DNA of 6,673 nucleotides from Planctomycetaceae bacterium (GCA_020426065.1 JAGQQT010000230.1:1-6673); one strand, 5' to 3'. Positions 1 to 6,583 are shown, counted from the first letter of the stretch. The notes: generated by a model from the letters alone, not told the origin. Numbers and translations: made by a program.

Positions 1-1348
1 GATCTCCGAACTTGTGGCCGCTGCGACTTTTGCTGAACTTTCTCGAATCAAACACCCGGAAGGCAGGCCATTCTGGAGAAGTCTGGTCCGGAGTGAGAGG
101 TTCGTATTGTAAACCGACCTCTTCCTGGTGAACGGCGTTGCCAGTGCTCACCCAGATTTCCGGGCGGTGGGAAGAATCGAGAACTCCCAGCAGAGTCGGC
201 ACGCTGCCATTGTGAAAATAGGGAGCGGAAGCCCAGATGCCATCCAGGGGAGGAGCCACGTAGCCAATGGGCTCCGTGACAACTTCCAGTGCACCATAGT
301 CTGCCAACCAGCTGTCCCGATATCGCGTGCGGTTTTCCGGGGTCAGTGCCTGGAGCCGCACCGGATCCGTACTGATGTCAGCGATGTCAATCATCGCTTC
401 GGGATAATGCCGTTCCTCTCCATATGTTCCATGACAGTCAGCACAGTGCTGAGTAAACAGTTCGCGTCCCTGCTCTGCCAACTCGTGATCGATCGGATAG
501 GGATATTGAGGAGGACGGATGGTTTCCAGGTAGGCAGAAATGTCCCGGTAATCCTGCTCCCATTCATCAAGCTGATCGCGACCATTCTCCCGAATGAGCA
601 CAAAAGGCATGAGTGCCCGATGGGACTTTTGCACAAAGCCATCCAGGTAGAGATGGCTTTTTCTGTGATAGTGCCACCATGCCGGAGCATCCATATCGTG
701 ATGAACGAGCCGGGGCGGGGAACGAAATGGGACCACGTTCATTTCAGGATCCCGGTAATGTTCCAGTGCGACACCAAACATGACGGCATTTGTTGTCCCG
801 GCACTGCCTCCCATTGGAAATATGAGTGAGCTCACGTCCCGACTGGAAAGTGGGAGCTTGAGTGCAATTTTGGTCGCGCGGATATCCACTGTCAGCTGTT
901 GCAGTGCGATGCGATTATTGGGAGCACCGGGATAGGTTTTTCCCTCCACCATACCGCCGTGACAGGCAAAACAGTTCATCGTGTAACTGCCATCCGCACC
1001 CACCACGTATTGCAGAGGTTTCGTCGGATCTTCCAGCCGGGGAGTGAGGCCATAGTATTCAAAGGTCAGTTGGCGTCGCTGTTCTTCATTTGCCTGAGCC
1101 GCCATGGTTCGATGTGGCTCGGACCAGCGTTCCCATAAATGGTCCAGCAGTTCCTGGGTGAAGTCGGGAATCAGGTAGGGTTTGTCCAGAATTAACCGGT
1201 ACCCGCGCTGAGCGTCAGAGGATTGAAGTTCTGCAGAACAGGCACTTTGCGTCTGGAAAATCAGCCAGCTGCAAAACAACACCAGCCCCAGAACCACTTG
1301 GGCAGCACTCCTGGAGATCAGCAAAATCAAAATCGGATTGATCTGCAT
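1..1348 (-). CDS. RoxA-like di-heme c-type cytochrome (C-terminus beyond window)
   Basis: The frame is open from an ATG at 1348 to the left edge, giving 449 visible residues with no stop, so the C-terminus is missing. The N-terminus has a hydrophobic stretch (about 15-31) followed by a likely signal peptidase site after ACSA (residue 39), so the protein should be exported to the periplasm. Two heme c sites are visible: CFACH at 126-130 and CADCH at 302-306. Residues 374-390 (SAPYFHNGSVPTLLGVL) match the block found in di-heme cytochrome c peroxidase-like and RoxA-like proteins. The wide spacing of the hemes also fits that group. Members act as peroxidases, oxygenases or electron carriers, and the substrate here cannot be inferred. 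An in-frame TTG at 1381-1379 lies upstream, but the ATG gives the better signal peptide. It is divergent from the PilZ gene. The di-heme cytochrome call is secure; the subfamily is less so. Confidence 0.85.
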   Translation of the reverse strand, partial: MQINPILILLISRSAAQVVLGLVLFCSWLIFQTQSACSAELQSSDAQRGYRLILDKPYLIPDFTQELLDHLWERWSEPHRTMAAQANEEQRRQLTFEYYGLTPRLEDPTKPLQYVVGADGSYTMNCFACHGGMVEGKTYPGAPNNRIALQQLTVDIRATKIALKLPLSSRDVSSLIFPMGGSAGTTNAVMFGVALEHYRDPEMNVVPFRSPPRLVHHDMDAPAWWHYHRKSHLYLDGFVQKSHRALMPFVLIRENGRDQLDEWEQDYRDISAYLETIRPPQYPYPIDHELAEQGRELFTQHCADCHGTYGEERHYPEAMIDIADISTDPVRLQALTPENRTRYRDSWLADYGALEVVTEPIGYVAPPLDGIWASAPYFHNGSVPTLLGVLDSSHRPEIWVSTGNAVHQEEVGLQYEPLTPDQTSPEWPAFRVFDSRKFSKSRSGHKFGD

Positions 1349-1442
1349 AACCGGAATGACCCTTACTGGAGAAATGAGCAAATCAAAAATTCATCAAATG
1401 GGTTGAAAGAATAAATCATTCCTCTCTGCATCACCCATATTT

Positions 1443-1483
1443 GGAATGAATGCCTATTGGGGGAAACCCCTATTCCGCATTCC
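1443..1483. promoter_or_regulatory. Hairpin-forming element between divergent cytochrome and PilZ genes
   Basis: GGGG-AAA-CCCC forms a tight stem-loop at 1460-1470. It is enclosed by a wider inverted repeat, GGAATG at 1443-1448 with CATTCC at 1478-1483, and also AATGC/GCATT at 1449-1453 and 1477-1481. CCTATT occurs twice (1453-1458 and 1469-1474). The element lies in the 183-base gap between two divergent starts (1348 and 1532). A protein-binding site or a 5'-leader hairpin is therefore more likely than a terminator, and no T-tract follows. I saw no convincing -35/-10 pair in this gap. The function is inferred only. Confidence 0.3.
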
Positions 1484-1531
1484 CCATAGCATCTTGTGGA
1501 TTTTAGCTGAGAGCGGAAAGAGCCCAAGCGT

Positions 1532-1924
1532 ATGAGCTACCGTGATATTGTTGAAAAGAAAGAACAACGTGCCAAACGGGTTGTCAGCATGCTTCAGAGC
1601 TGGTCGGAACGGTTTGACCAGCATGTTACGCAGCGACGATCCCACGGACGCAAGGGTTGCTGCGTCGAATCGATGGTCCTTATTCCAGAGCTGCGCAGAA
1701 CTGCAGGTGAACTGGGTGATCAGTCTTTGATCCAGATCTGGATTCGCAACATTTCCGCAAGTGGAGCAGGTTTTGTTACCGAACAGAAACTGCCAACCGA
1801 GAAAAAAGAGCTGATCCTGAGCCTGGGGACCAAATATTTTCTCTGCAAGATCATCCGTTCCCGCCAGGTTCATGATGGCTTCTGGGAATACGGAGTCCAG
1901 CTGATTCGAGAAACCGAGATCTGA
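1532..1924 (+). CDS. PilZ-domain protein, probable c-di-GMP receptor
   Basis: This is a small cytoplasmic protein of 130 residues with no signal peptide or membrane segment. After a charged helical leader (1-32) it shows the two hallmarks of PilZ domains. The first is an RxxxR motif at 36-40 (RSHGR), which in the family wraps around cyclic di-GMP. The second is an [D/N]xSxxG motif at 73-78 (NISASG), the first strand of the beta barrel. The end (WEYGVQLI, 118-125) fits the last barrel strand. Both ligand-binding motifs are intact, so c-di-GMP binding is likely; the output partner is unknown. The ATG at 1532 follows a weak purine-rich GGAAAGAG. It is a stand-alone PilZ protein, divergent from the cytochrome gene, and its stop lies only 11 bases from the stop of the convergent response regulator gene. 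Confidence 0.8.
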   Translation: MSYRDIVEKKEQRAKRVVSMLQSWSERFDQHVTQRRSHGRKGCCVESMVLIPELRRTAGELGDQSLIQIWIRNISASGAGFVTEQKLPTEKKELILSLGTKYFLCKIIRSRQVHDGFWEYGVQLIRETEI

Positions 1925-1935
1925 ACCCAAATCGT

Positions 1936-2481
1936 TTACGGTGCCCGTTTTTTCAGTTTGCGCTGGAGGGTCCGGCGGGGAATTCCCAACTGTCGGGCGG
2001 CTTCCGAGATGTTTTCTCCGCAGTCGGCCAGTACGCGCTGGATATGTTCCCATTCCGTTTCGGCCAGAGTCTGCGGCTTGTACTGAATCTCGACGGAACG
2101 ATTTCCCCGTTCCGGAACCGAATGGAATGCGGACAGGATCTGATCGACATCGGCCGGCTTGGTCACGTAATTCCAGGCACCCGCCCGCATCGCTTCCACC
2201 GCCGTAGTGATACTGCCGTAGCCGGTCAGCATGACGCACTTGGTCTGGGGTGAGATCTGGCTGATGGTTTCGAGCAGTTCCAGACCGGAACGCCCCTGCA
2301 TATTCAGGTCGACCAGTGCATAACCCGGTTTCTCCTGTTCGATTGCGGCAATGGCCTGATCGTAACCTTCGGCAACCGCAACCCGGTAGCCTCGTGCCTG
2401 CACTGCCCTGGCCAGTCGGGTCCGCAACATCTCGTCATCATCGACAATCAGGAATAAGCCAACATCGCTATCACTAAACAC
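1936..2481 (-). CDS. regA: ActR/RegA/PrrA-type response regulator
   Basis: This is a two-component transcription regulator with an N-terminal receiver domain and a C-terminal Fis-type helix-turn-helix. Counting from the GTG start (181 residues), the acidic pocket is DDD at 14-16, the phosphoacceptor is D58 (ALVDLNM), the switch Thr is T86 (MLTGYG) and the conserved Lys is K108 (TKPAD). The DNA-binding end (WEHIQRV at 144-150, then [24 protein letters not shown]) is very close to the RegA/ActR/PrrA signature. In proteobacteria that family is phosphorylated by the redox/quinone-responsive kinase RegB/PrrB. No kinase gene is in the window. Two starts compete. GTG at 2481 has AAGGGGGTG five bases upstream. 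TTG at 2511 has a perfect AGGAGG only three bases upstream and would give 191 residues. I prefer GTG because the extra residues (SSQGGGN) look like translated ribosome-binding site. Confidence 0.88.
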   Translation of the reverse strand: MFSDSDVGLFLIVDDDEMLRTRLARAVQARGYRVAVAEGYDQAIAAIEQEKPGYALVDLNMQGRSGLELLETISQISPQTKCVMLTGYGSITTAVEAMRAGAWNYVTKPADVDQILSAFHSVPERGNRSVEIQYKPQTLAETEWEHIQRVLADCGENISEAARQLGIPRRTLQRKLKKRAP

Positions 2482-2500
2482 GTTCCCACCCCCTTGCGAG

Positions 2501-2689
2501 CTACCAGACAATTTCCTCCTGTTTTACAACAAATGGCTCGATTTTCCCCCCCAGCAGGGTGCCGAATTGTCGCAGCGGCAGAATTCTTCCCTTCCAGCTA
2601 CCGGTCCTGACAACAATGAGACCGACTTCTGAAAAAATCAGGGGCTGAAAGATTGTTGTTGGTCCAATTGTTTGTTCAACTGTCAACAT
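2501..2689 (-). CDS. Doubtful small ORF in the leader of the response regulator gene
   Basis: A 62-codon ATG-to-TAG frame lies just upstream of the response regulator gene on the same strand. Its stop (TAG at 2503-2501) overlaps the alternative TTG start of the regulator, and its last codons contain the AGGAGG at 2513-2518, which would allow translational coupling. Against it: there is no ribosome-binding site before the ATG, that ATG sits inside a palindrome, and I recognise no family, signal peptide or membrane segment. It may be an upstream leader peptide, a decayed remnant, or chance. It is listed because nothing else explains this stretch. Confidence 0.18.
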   Translation of the reverse strand: MLTVEQTIGPTTIFQPLIFSEVGLIVVRTGSWKGRILPLRQFGTLLGGKIEPFVVKQEEIVW

Positions 2690-2699
2690 GTTGTCAACA
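2672..2699. promoter_or_regulatory. Operator-like cluster of GTTG/CAAC palindromes
   Basis: Several overlapping palindromes sit between the divergent regulator and DUF116-synthase genes. CAACATGTTG (2684-2693) is a perfect palindrome. TGTTGTCAACA (2689-2699) is perfect around a central T. GTTCAAC (2674-2680) is perfect around a central C. TGTCAAC is repeated 11 bases apart, one helical turn (2681-2687 and 2692-2698). On the minus strand the same bases read as two TTGACA hexamers, the -35 consensus, so bound protein would probably compete with polymerase for the regulator promoter. Another TTGTTCAAC lies at 2767-2775. The bound protein is unknown; autoregulation by the adjacent response regulator is possible. 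Confidence 0.4.
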
Positions 2700-2806
2700 G
2701 GGTAAAATGTTCACAATATCACGCCGGGAACGCTTGAGTCTCTGATTTTCAGCGAGCTTGTCGAATTTGTTCAACGTGTTTGGTCGTGTTCGTGCCCGGG
2801 AGCGGA

Positions 2807-2812
2807 TATGAT
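2807..2812 (+). promoter_or_regulatory. Possible -10 element for the DUF116-synthase gene
   Basis: TATGAT matches the -10 consensus at five of six bases and lies about 130 bases upstream of the chosen TTG start. No clear -35 hexamer is found at the usual distance; the nearest candidate, TTGGTC at 2780-2785, is 21 bases away, which is too far. The call is weak and based only on the hexamer and its position in the gene-free gap. Confidence 0.2.
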
Positions 2813-2929
2813 GTGAAAACTTTTGAACCATTATTCGATTCCGGAAAGACACTTATGACTGCCATTTGAGTGGTGGTCGCAGAGAGCCTTCCTGATCGAT
2901 TTCATCTGTTTGAGCGGAAGTTCATCCTA

Positions 2930-2935
2930 GAGGAG
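2930..2935 (+). promoter_or_regulatory. Ribosome-binding site fixing the TTG start of the DUF116-synthase gene
   Basis: GAGGAG ends six bases before TTG at 2942, which is optimal spacing. The longest possible frame starts at GTG 2870, directly after an in-frame TGA and without a ribosome-binding site. The first ATG (2951) is 15 bases from this site. The TTG is therefore the most likely start. Confidence 0.65.
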
Positions 2936-2941
2936 TTTCCC

Positions 2942-4780
2942 TTGAGCATTATGCCTCAGGACTTCGAAATCAACGAGCCCCCGTCCAGTTCAACCGTTTC
3001 GGGTGAGCAGCAGGGGAATTCTCGGCCTCGAAAGCGGAAACGCCGGAGCACCAGCCATCTGAAGATTGTGCCGGAATCGCTCGATCTCCGCGAACTGATC
3101 AAATCCGCCGCCGAACAATACGTTTCCCAACTCCCACGCGAACGCCCGTTCAGCAAAGATGAGCTGGAAGCGATGTCCCGTGATTTTCTCGCCCGAAATG
3201 AGTGGCCTGAAAAATACCTGGGCTTTGCTATGGTGCTGCTGGGGAACTTTTTCTGGAAGCGGCAGTTCCTGGCTATTCCTTTCGAACGCCGGATGCTGCT
3301 GCTCCCGCACTGCCTCAAACATGCCGAAGGCTGTCCTGCCGATTACGATGAATTCGGACTGGACTGTGAAACCTGCGGCGCCTGCTCGATTGCCGACTAC
3401 AAGGTCAAAGCCGAACAGCTTGGTTACAAGGTGCTGGTGGCCGAAGGGTCTCCCATTGTCCTGAAGATCATTGTCGAAGGCTACGTGGACGGAATTCTGG
3501 GAGTCGCCTGCCTGAACGTGCTTGAGAAGGCCATCGATAAAGTGCTGCTCGCTGGAGTCCCCTCTTATGCCGTTCCGCTGCATTCAGGTGACTGCAAAAA
3601 TACATCCCTGGACGAACCCTGGGTCTGGGATGTGCTGGACAAGTACGAACCTCTCCCGGAGCCCTGTACCGCCAGTTATGTCCCTCTGATGCGGGAAGCC
3701 AAGCGACTGTTCGATGAACCCTCGTTTGAGGAAATCGTGCCGATTGTGCGTGAAGGCAAGGCTTCACTGCTCACAAAAACCGAAGAGATTTCCCGCTTCT
3801 GGCTGGCCAATGGAGGCAAGCGGTTCCGACCGTTCATCACCCTGGCAGCCTGGGATGCAGGAACCGGTGGTGATTTGACCTTTGCCGAGGCCACCGAACC
3901 ACTGGGAAGTCGAATTCCGCTGGCCGTGAAAAAAGCAGCGGTCGCGATTGAAGCGTTTCACAAGGCTTCGCTCATCCACGATGACATTCAGGATGAAGAT
4001 GAATTTCGTTATGGCGAAAAAACACTGCATCTGTCCCATGGAATTGGCCCGGCGATCAACTTTGGCGATTTCCTGATCGGGCTCGGATATCGGTTGCTGG
4101 CTCAATGCCGCTGCGAAAACGATCCGACTGCCATCGAAGATATTGTCCAGAAAATGTCGCACGCTCACATCAAGCTGTGCGAAGGTCAGGGAGCGGAGAT
4201 GAGCTGGACCGCCGCTCCTTCGATGGAACTGACTCCCGTCGATGCCCTCCAGATTTACGCTCTGAAAACATCACCCGCCTTTGAAGCCGCCCTGTATTCC
4301 GGACTGCGACTGGCTGGCCCGATTGAACAGTACGATGAGATGATCACCACCTTCTGTCGGCACGTCGGTGTTGGCTTCCAGATCCTCAACGACCTCAAGG
4401 ACTGGCAGGGTGACGGTCTGAATAAAGTCATCATTGGTCAGGATGCAATTGCCCTTCGACCAACGGTCCTGCTGGCACTGGCAATCAAAGCCGCCAACGC
4501 CGAGCAGCGTGAGGAGCTGGCTGCGATTCTGCAGGACAAGCACGATCATGCCGAACGCAGACTGCAAAGACTGCGGATGATTTTTGAGCAGACTGATGTC
4601 CTCCAGGTTGCCGAATCCCTGGTTGCCAAATCACGAGATCGTGCAGAGGCCATTGCGGATGAAGTGGAATCCGAATCACTCAGACGATTCCTTTATTTCC
4701 TGGTCGATACCGTTCTGGCTCCTGAAGAGGAACCCACTCCCCGGGAACAGGCTGGGTTGGTCGATCTGATCGTCAACTGA
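2942..4780 (+). CDS. DUF116 domain fused to trans-polyprenyl diphosphate synthase
   Basis: This is a two-domain protein of 612 residues from the TTG at 2942. Residues 1-45 are polar with a basic patch (RPRKRKRR, 28-35). Residues of about 65-245 match the DUF116 family (PF01976). The block LLLPHCL (119-125) is followed by Cys 131, 142, 145 and 148 (CETCGAC), then GVAC (Cys 190) and the GDCKNTSLD block (Cys 218), suggesting a bound metal or Fe-S cluster. Residues of about 270-600 form an all-alpha isoprenyl synthase (PF00348). It has GGKRFRP (291-297) and the first Asp-rich motif HDDIQDED (D347, D348, D351), which binds Mg and the allylic diphosphate. The second motif is NDLKD (483-487), with Asn replacing the usual first Asp. 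Such enzymes condense isopentenyl diphosphate onto an allylic primer; the product length cannot be read here. No membrane segments are seen. It is transcribed divergently from the RegA-type regulator. Confidence 0.88.
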   Translation: MSIMPQDFEINEPPSSSTVSGEQQGNSRPRKRKRRSTSHLKIVPESLDLRELIKSAAEQYVSQLPRERPFSKDELEAMSRDFLARNEWPEKYLGFAMVLLGNFFWKRQFLAIPFERRMLLLPHCLKHAEGCPADYDEFGLDCETCGACSIADYKVKAEQLGYKVLVAEGSPIVLKIIVEGYVDGILGVACLNVLEKAIDKVLLAGVPSYAVPLHSGDCKNTSLDEPWVWDVLDKYEPLPEPCTASYVPLMREAKRLFDEPSFEEIVPIVREGKASLLTKTEEISRFWLANGGKRFRPFITLAAWDAGTGGDLTFAEATEPLGSRIPLAVKKAAVAIEAFHKASLIHDDIQDEDEFRYGEKTLHLSHGIGPAINFGDFLIGLGYRLLAQCRCENDPTAIEDIVQKMSHAHIKLCEGQGAEMSWTAAPSMELTPVDALQIYALKTSPAFEAALYSGLRLAGPIEQYDEMITTFCRHVGVGFQILNDLKDWQGDGLNKVIIGQDAIALRPTVLLALAIKAANAEQREELAAILQDKHDHAERRLQRLRMIFEQTDVLQVAESLVAKSRDRAEAIADEVESESLRRFLYFLVDTVLAPEEEPTPREQAGLVDLIVN

Positions 4781-4791
4781 GGGATTCCCTC
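4779..4791 (+). terminator. Weak hairpin at the end of the DUF116-synthase gene
   Basis: GAGGG and CCCTC form a five-base stem with an ATT loop that overlaps the TGA stop. No T-run follows, so this is not a canonical intrinsic terminator. The 111-base gap to the next plus-strand gene also contains a perfect 12-base palindrome, TTCGAATTCGAA, at 4829-4840, and a TTGACT hexamer at 4816-4821 without a matching -10. The two genes may be co-transcribed or separate. Confidence 0.2.
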
Positions 4792-4891
4792 CTCAACATC
4801 GAATCCTGGCGGCCTTTGACTAAAACCATTCGAATTCGAAAAACATTTCCGGTTCTGAAATTTCTGGCTCCCCCAGTAAGGTGCTCACAAC

Positions 4892-5299
4892 GTGGAATGG
4901 GAAGCTTCATTGCTGGTGGGGGGAGCTGTTGTCCTGTACGGCGTCGTGTTTCTGATCCGTCACCAGATGACAATCAAACGGTTCAGTGCTGATAACGAGC
5001 TCGAACCAGACCTGCGAAGAACCCTGGTCATTCAACACCGTCGCCGCATCCGCACCACCAGCCTGATCATTCTGATCGGCATTCTGATTCCAGTCTCTTA
5101 CTACGCGATGGATCCGCTGCGAAACCTGCTGCTGTTCACAGGATCGATCTGCCTGATTCTCATTCTGGTCCTGCTGGTGGCCCTGTCTGCACTGGGCGAT
5201 TTCGCCGCCAATCGCCGCCTGCACAGCAACATCGATCAACGCCGCGCTGAAGTCGAACTCCAGCGCAAACTGCTGGAAGAGAAATACCAGAAGAACTGA
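4892..5299 (+). CDS. Small membrane protein with three predicted helices, function unknown
   Basis: I do not recognise this 135-residue protein. It has hydrophobic segments at about 6-23, 57-73 and 78-101, suggesting three membrane helices. Between the first two is a basic loop rich in Arg (42-54, including RRRIR). The C-terminal tail (105-135) is charged and helical (QRRAEVELQRKLLEEKYQKN) and may form a short coiled coil. The start is GTG at 4892, with AAGGTG eight bases upstream; the nearby ATG at 4897 is out of frame. It follows the DUF116-synthase gene by 111 bases on the same strand and converges on mraY, with 27 bases between stop codons. Codon use and a plausible ribosome-binding site support it being real. 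A regulatory or accessory membrane role is possible but unsupported. Confidence 0.7.
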   Translation: MEWEASLLVGGAVVLYGVVFLIRHQMTIKRFSADNELEPDLRRTLVIQHRRRIRTTSLIILIGILIPVSYYAMDPLRNLLLFTGSICLILILVLLVALSALGDFAANRRLHSNIDQRRAEVELQRKLLEEKYQKN

Positions 5300-5313
5300 A
5301 AACTCAGTTGGTG

Positions 5314-5330
5314 GTGATCGCCAAGATCAC
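5314..5330. terminator. Bidirectional hairpin between convergent genes
   Basis: GTGATC and GATCAC form a perfect six-base stem with a five-base loop in the 27-base gap between two convergent stop codons, reaching into the mraY stop. Its position suits a shared terminator. It lacks a T-tract on either side, so intrinsic termination would be weak. Confidence 0.35.
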
Positions 5331-6430
5331 AGAAACTTCAGGCTCGCCAGTGCAGCAATGGCGGAGAGGGCGGAGCAGATCCAGAAGCGGGAAACGACCT
5401 TCACTTCATGATGCCCGGTGAGCACGAAATGATTGTGGAGCGGACTGCAGCGGAGTGGTCTTACTCCCCGCAGGCGATAGCTGCCGATCTGGATGATGAC
5501 TGAGAGTGTCTCAGCAACAAATACCGCTGCGACTAGGAGAAACAGGAGTTCCTGCCGGCACACCAGGGCGGAGAGCCCCAGAATGGCACCTGTTGGCAAG
5601 GATCCGGTATCTCCCATGAAGACGGCCGCAGGGTGGCAGTTGTACCAGAGAAAACCGAGCATCGCGCCGATCAACGCACCAATCACGACCGACATCTCTC
5701 CCGCTCTCGGCACGTAAGGAATCGCCAGGTATTCGGCGAGTGTTTTGTGCCCCGCCAGGTAACACAGGGCAATCATCGCTCCTCCGGCAAATAAGGAGCA
5801 GCCTCCTGCCAGCCCATCGAGTCCGTCGGTCAGGTTGACCGCATTCGAAGAGCTGACCAGCACCAGACCAGCCCAGACAATGAATCCCATTCCGAGCGGC
5901 ACTGCCAGCGAGCCAATCGGGAAAATGAGATCATGCCCGCCGGGCTGACTGGCAAAGTGTTTCCATAACGAGGCTCCTGCCATCAGCCCCAGCAGCCATT
6001 GAATGACAAACTTGGATCGAGCGGAAAGACCGTGCCGGTGTCGGCTCAGTTTGGTCCAGTCATCACAGGCTCCCAGCATGGCATAGCTGATCATCACGAA
6101 CAGACTCAGCTGCACAAAGTGATTGCCCAGATGGCCCCAGATGGCCAGCGAAAACACAGCCGCCAGGACGATGAACATCCCTCCCATGGTGGGGGTTTCA
6201 TTTTTGCCGGCGTGCAGGCGATCCAGCTCGGTCGATTTGCTGGCGACTTTTTCCCGAAAGCGACTCTTCAGCCAGGCAATGGCCAGCGGTCCCAGCAGAA
6301 CCGCCAGCAGAAAGGAAGTCAGGCTGGCGGAGGCAATCCGCAGAGTTGTGTAGATGCGGGACGTACCGGAAGTGTGCGTTTCCACCTGGTGCAGAAACGG
6401 AAGGACGTGCTGCAGCAGCCAAACGACCAT
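5327..6430 (-). CDS. mraY: Phospho-N-acetylmuramoyl-pentapeptide-transferase (lipid I synthase)
   Basis: MraY transfers phospho-MurNAc-pentapeptide from its UDP carrier to undecaprenyl phosphate, giving lipid I, the first membrane step of peptidoglycan synthesis. The 367-residue length is normal for the family, with about ten membrane helices. Motifs in order are TPTMGG (79-84), the DD pair D123-D124, [13 protein letters not shown] (196-208), FMGDTGS with catalytic-site D274 (271-277) and ETLSVIIQ (307-314). The usual HHH motif of the cytoplasmic loop reads H332-N333-H334 (SPLHNHF), so its middle His is Asn. TPTMGG is preceded by Glu78 where Gly is usual. The ATG at 6430 follows GGGAAGAAG and gives [13 protein letters not shown], which aligns with the start of E. 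coli MraY. The frame stays open to 6538, but that part runs through a palindromic repeat. The cluster neighbours usual for mraY (murD/ftsW) do not follow it downstream. Confidence 0.96.
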   Translation of the reverse strand: MVVWLLQHVLPFLHQVETHTSGTSRIYTTLRIASASLTSFLLAVLLGPLAIAWLKSRFREKVASKSTELDRLHAGKNETPTMGGMFIVLAAVFSLAIWGHLGNHFVQLSLFVMISYAMLGACDDWTKLSRHRHGLSARSKFVIQWLLGLMAGASLWKHFASQPGGHDLIFPIGSLAVPLGMGFIVWAGLVLVSSSNAVNLTDGLDGLAGGCSLFAGGAMIALCYLAGHKTLAEYLAIPYVPRAGEMSVVIGALIGAMLGFLWYNCHPAAVFMGDTGSLPTGAILGLSALVCRQELLFLLVAAVFVAETLSVIIQIGSYRLRGVRPLRCSPLHNHFVLTGHHEVKVVSRFWICSALSAIAALASLKFL

Positions 6431-6476
6431 TCTTCTTCCCTGAAACGAACCGATGCATCCTGCATGTATGCGGCGG

Positions 6477-6536
6477 GTGCCACTGGCTTTGCCAGTGCCT
6501 GACTTGAGGAATGAACACTGGCATAGCCAGTGGCAC
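6477..6536. repeat. REPIN-like nested inverted repeat
   Basis: Two 21-base arms (6477-6497 and 6516-6536) are inverted copies with one mismatch, separated by 18 bases. Each arm is itself a small palindrome: CACTGGC-TTT-GCCAGTG on the left and CACTGGC-ATA-GCCAGTG on the right. The stretch can thus fold as one long hairpin or as two short ones, the layout of a REP doublet (REPIN/BIME). It lies in the gap upstream of mraY, 46 bases before its start codon. Such elements are usually dispersed in many copies and moved by RAYT-type transposases, but copy number cannot be judged from one window. Confidence 0.75.
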
Positions 6537-6567
6537 ACAATCCTGCCGAACCTGGCAGCCTGAGTCC

Positions 6568-6583
6568 CCGCTCACGATAGCGG
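6568..6583. repeat. Short palindrome just after the upstream gene
   Basis: CCGCT and AGCGG form a five-base stem around a six-base loop (CACGAT), five bases beyond the TAA of the gene entering from the right. It may be a weak terminator for that gene on the minus strand, though no T-run follows, or part of another dispersed repeat. A second five-base inverted repeat, CTGCC/GGCAG, sits at 6543-6558. Confidence 0.35.

Noticed and set aside
128..829. Long plus-strand ORF of 233 codons
   Set aside because: It lies antisense to the di-heme cytochrome gene, which has heme motifs and a continuous frame through the whole stretch. The plus-strand product has no recognisable domain.
1454..2239. Minus-strand ORF of 261 codons
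   Set aside because: It overlaps both the PilZ gene (antisense) and the response regulator gene (another frame), each of which has clear family motifs.
2823..2858. TTGAAC at 2823-2828 with TTATGA at 2853-2858 as a promoter for the DUF116-synthase gene
   Set aside because: The spacing of 24 bases is far outside the usual 16-18, and neither hexamer is a strong match.
2870..2941. 24-residue N-terminal extension of the DUF116-synthase
   Set aside because: The GTG at 2870 directly follows an in-frame TGA and lacks a ribosome-binding site; the stretch contains the ribosome-binding site for TTG 2942.
2990..3583. Minus-strand ORFs inside the DUF116-synthase gene
   Set aside because: They are shadows of a gene with two conserved domains, with no ribosome-binding sites or domain matches.
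5999..6502. Plus-strand ORF of 167 codons
   Set aside because: It is antisense to mraY and has no recognisable domain, being low in hydrophobic segments and rich in Gln, Ser and Gly as is common for shadow frames.
6477..6536. CRISPR or intrinsic terminator reading of the repeat
   Set aside because: There are only two arms, inverted rather than direct, with no spacers and no T-tract on either strand. A REP doublet explains it better.
6431..6538. 36-residue N-terminal extension of MraY
   Set aside because: The extension runs through the palindromic repeat, and the downstream ATG at 6430 has a ribosome-binding site and aligns with the normal MraY start.
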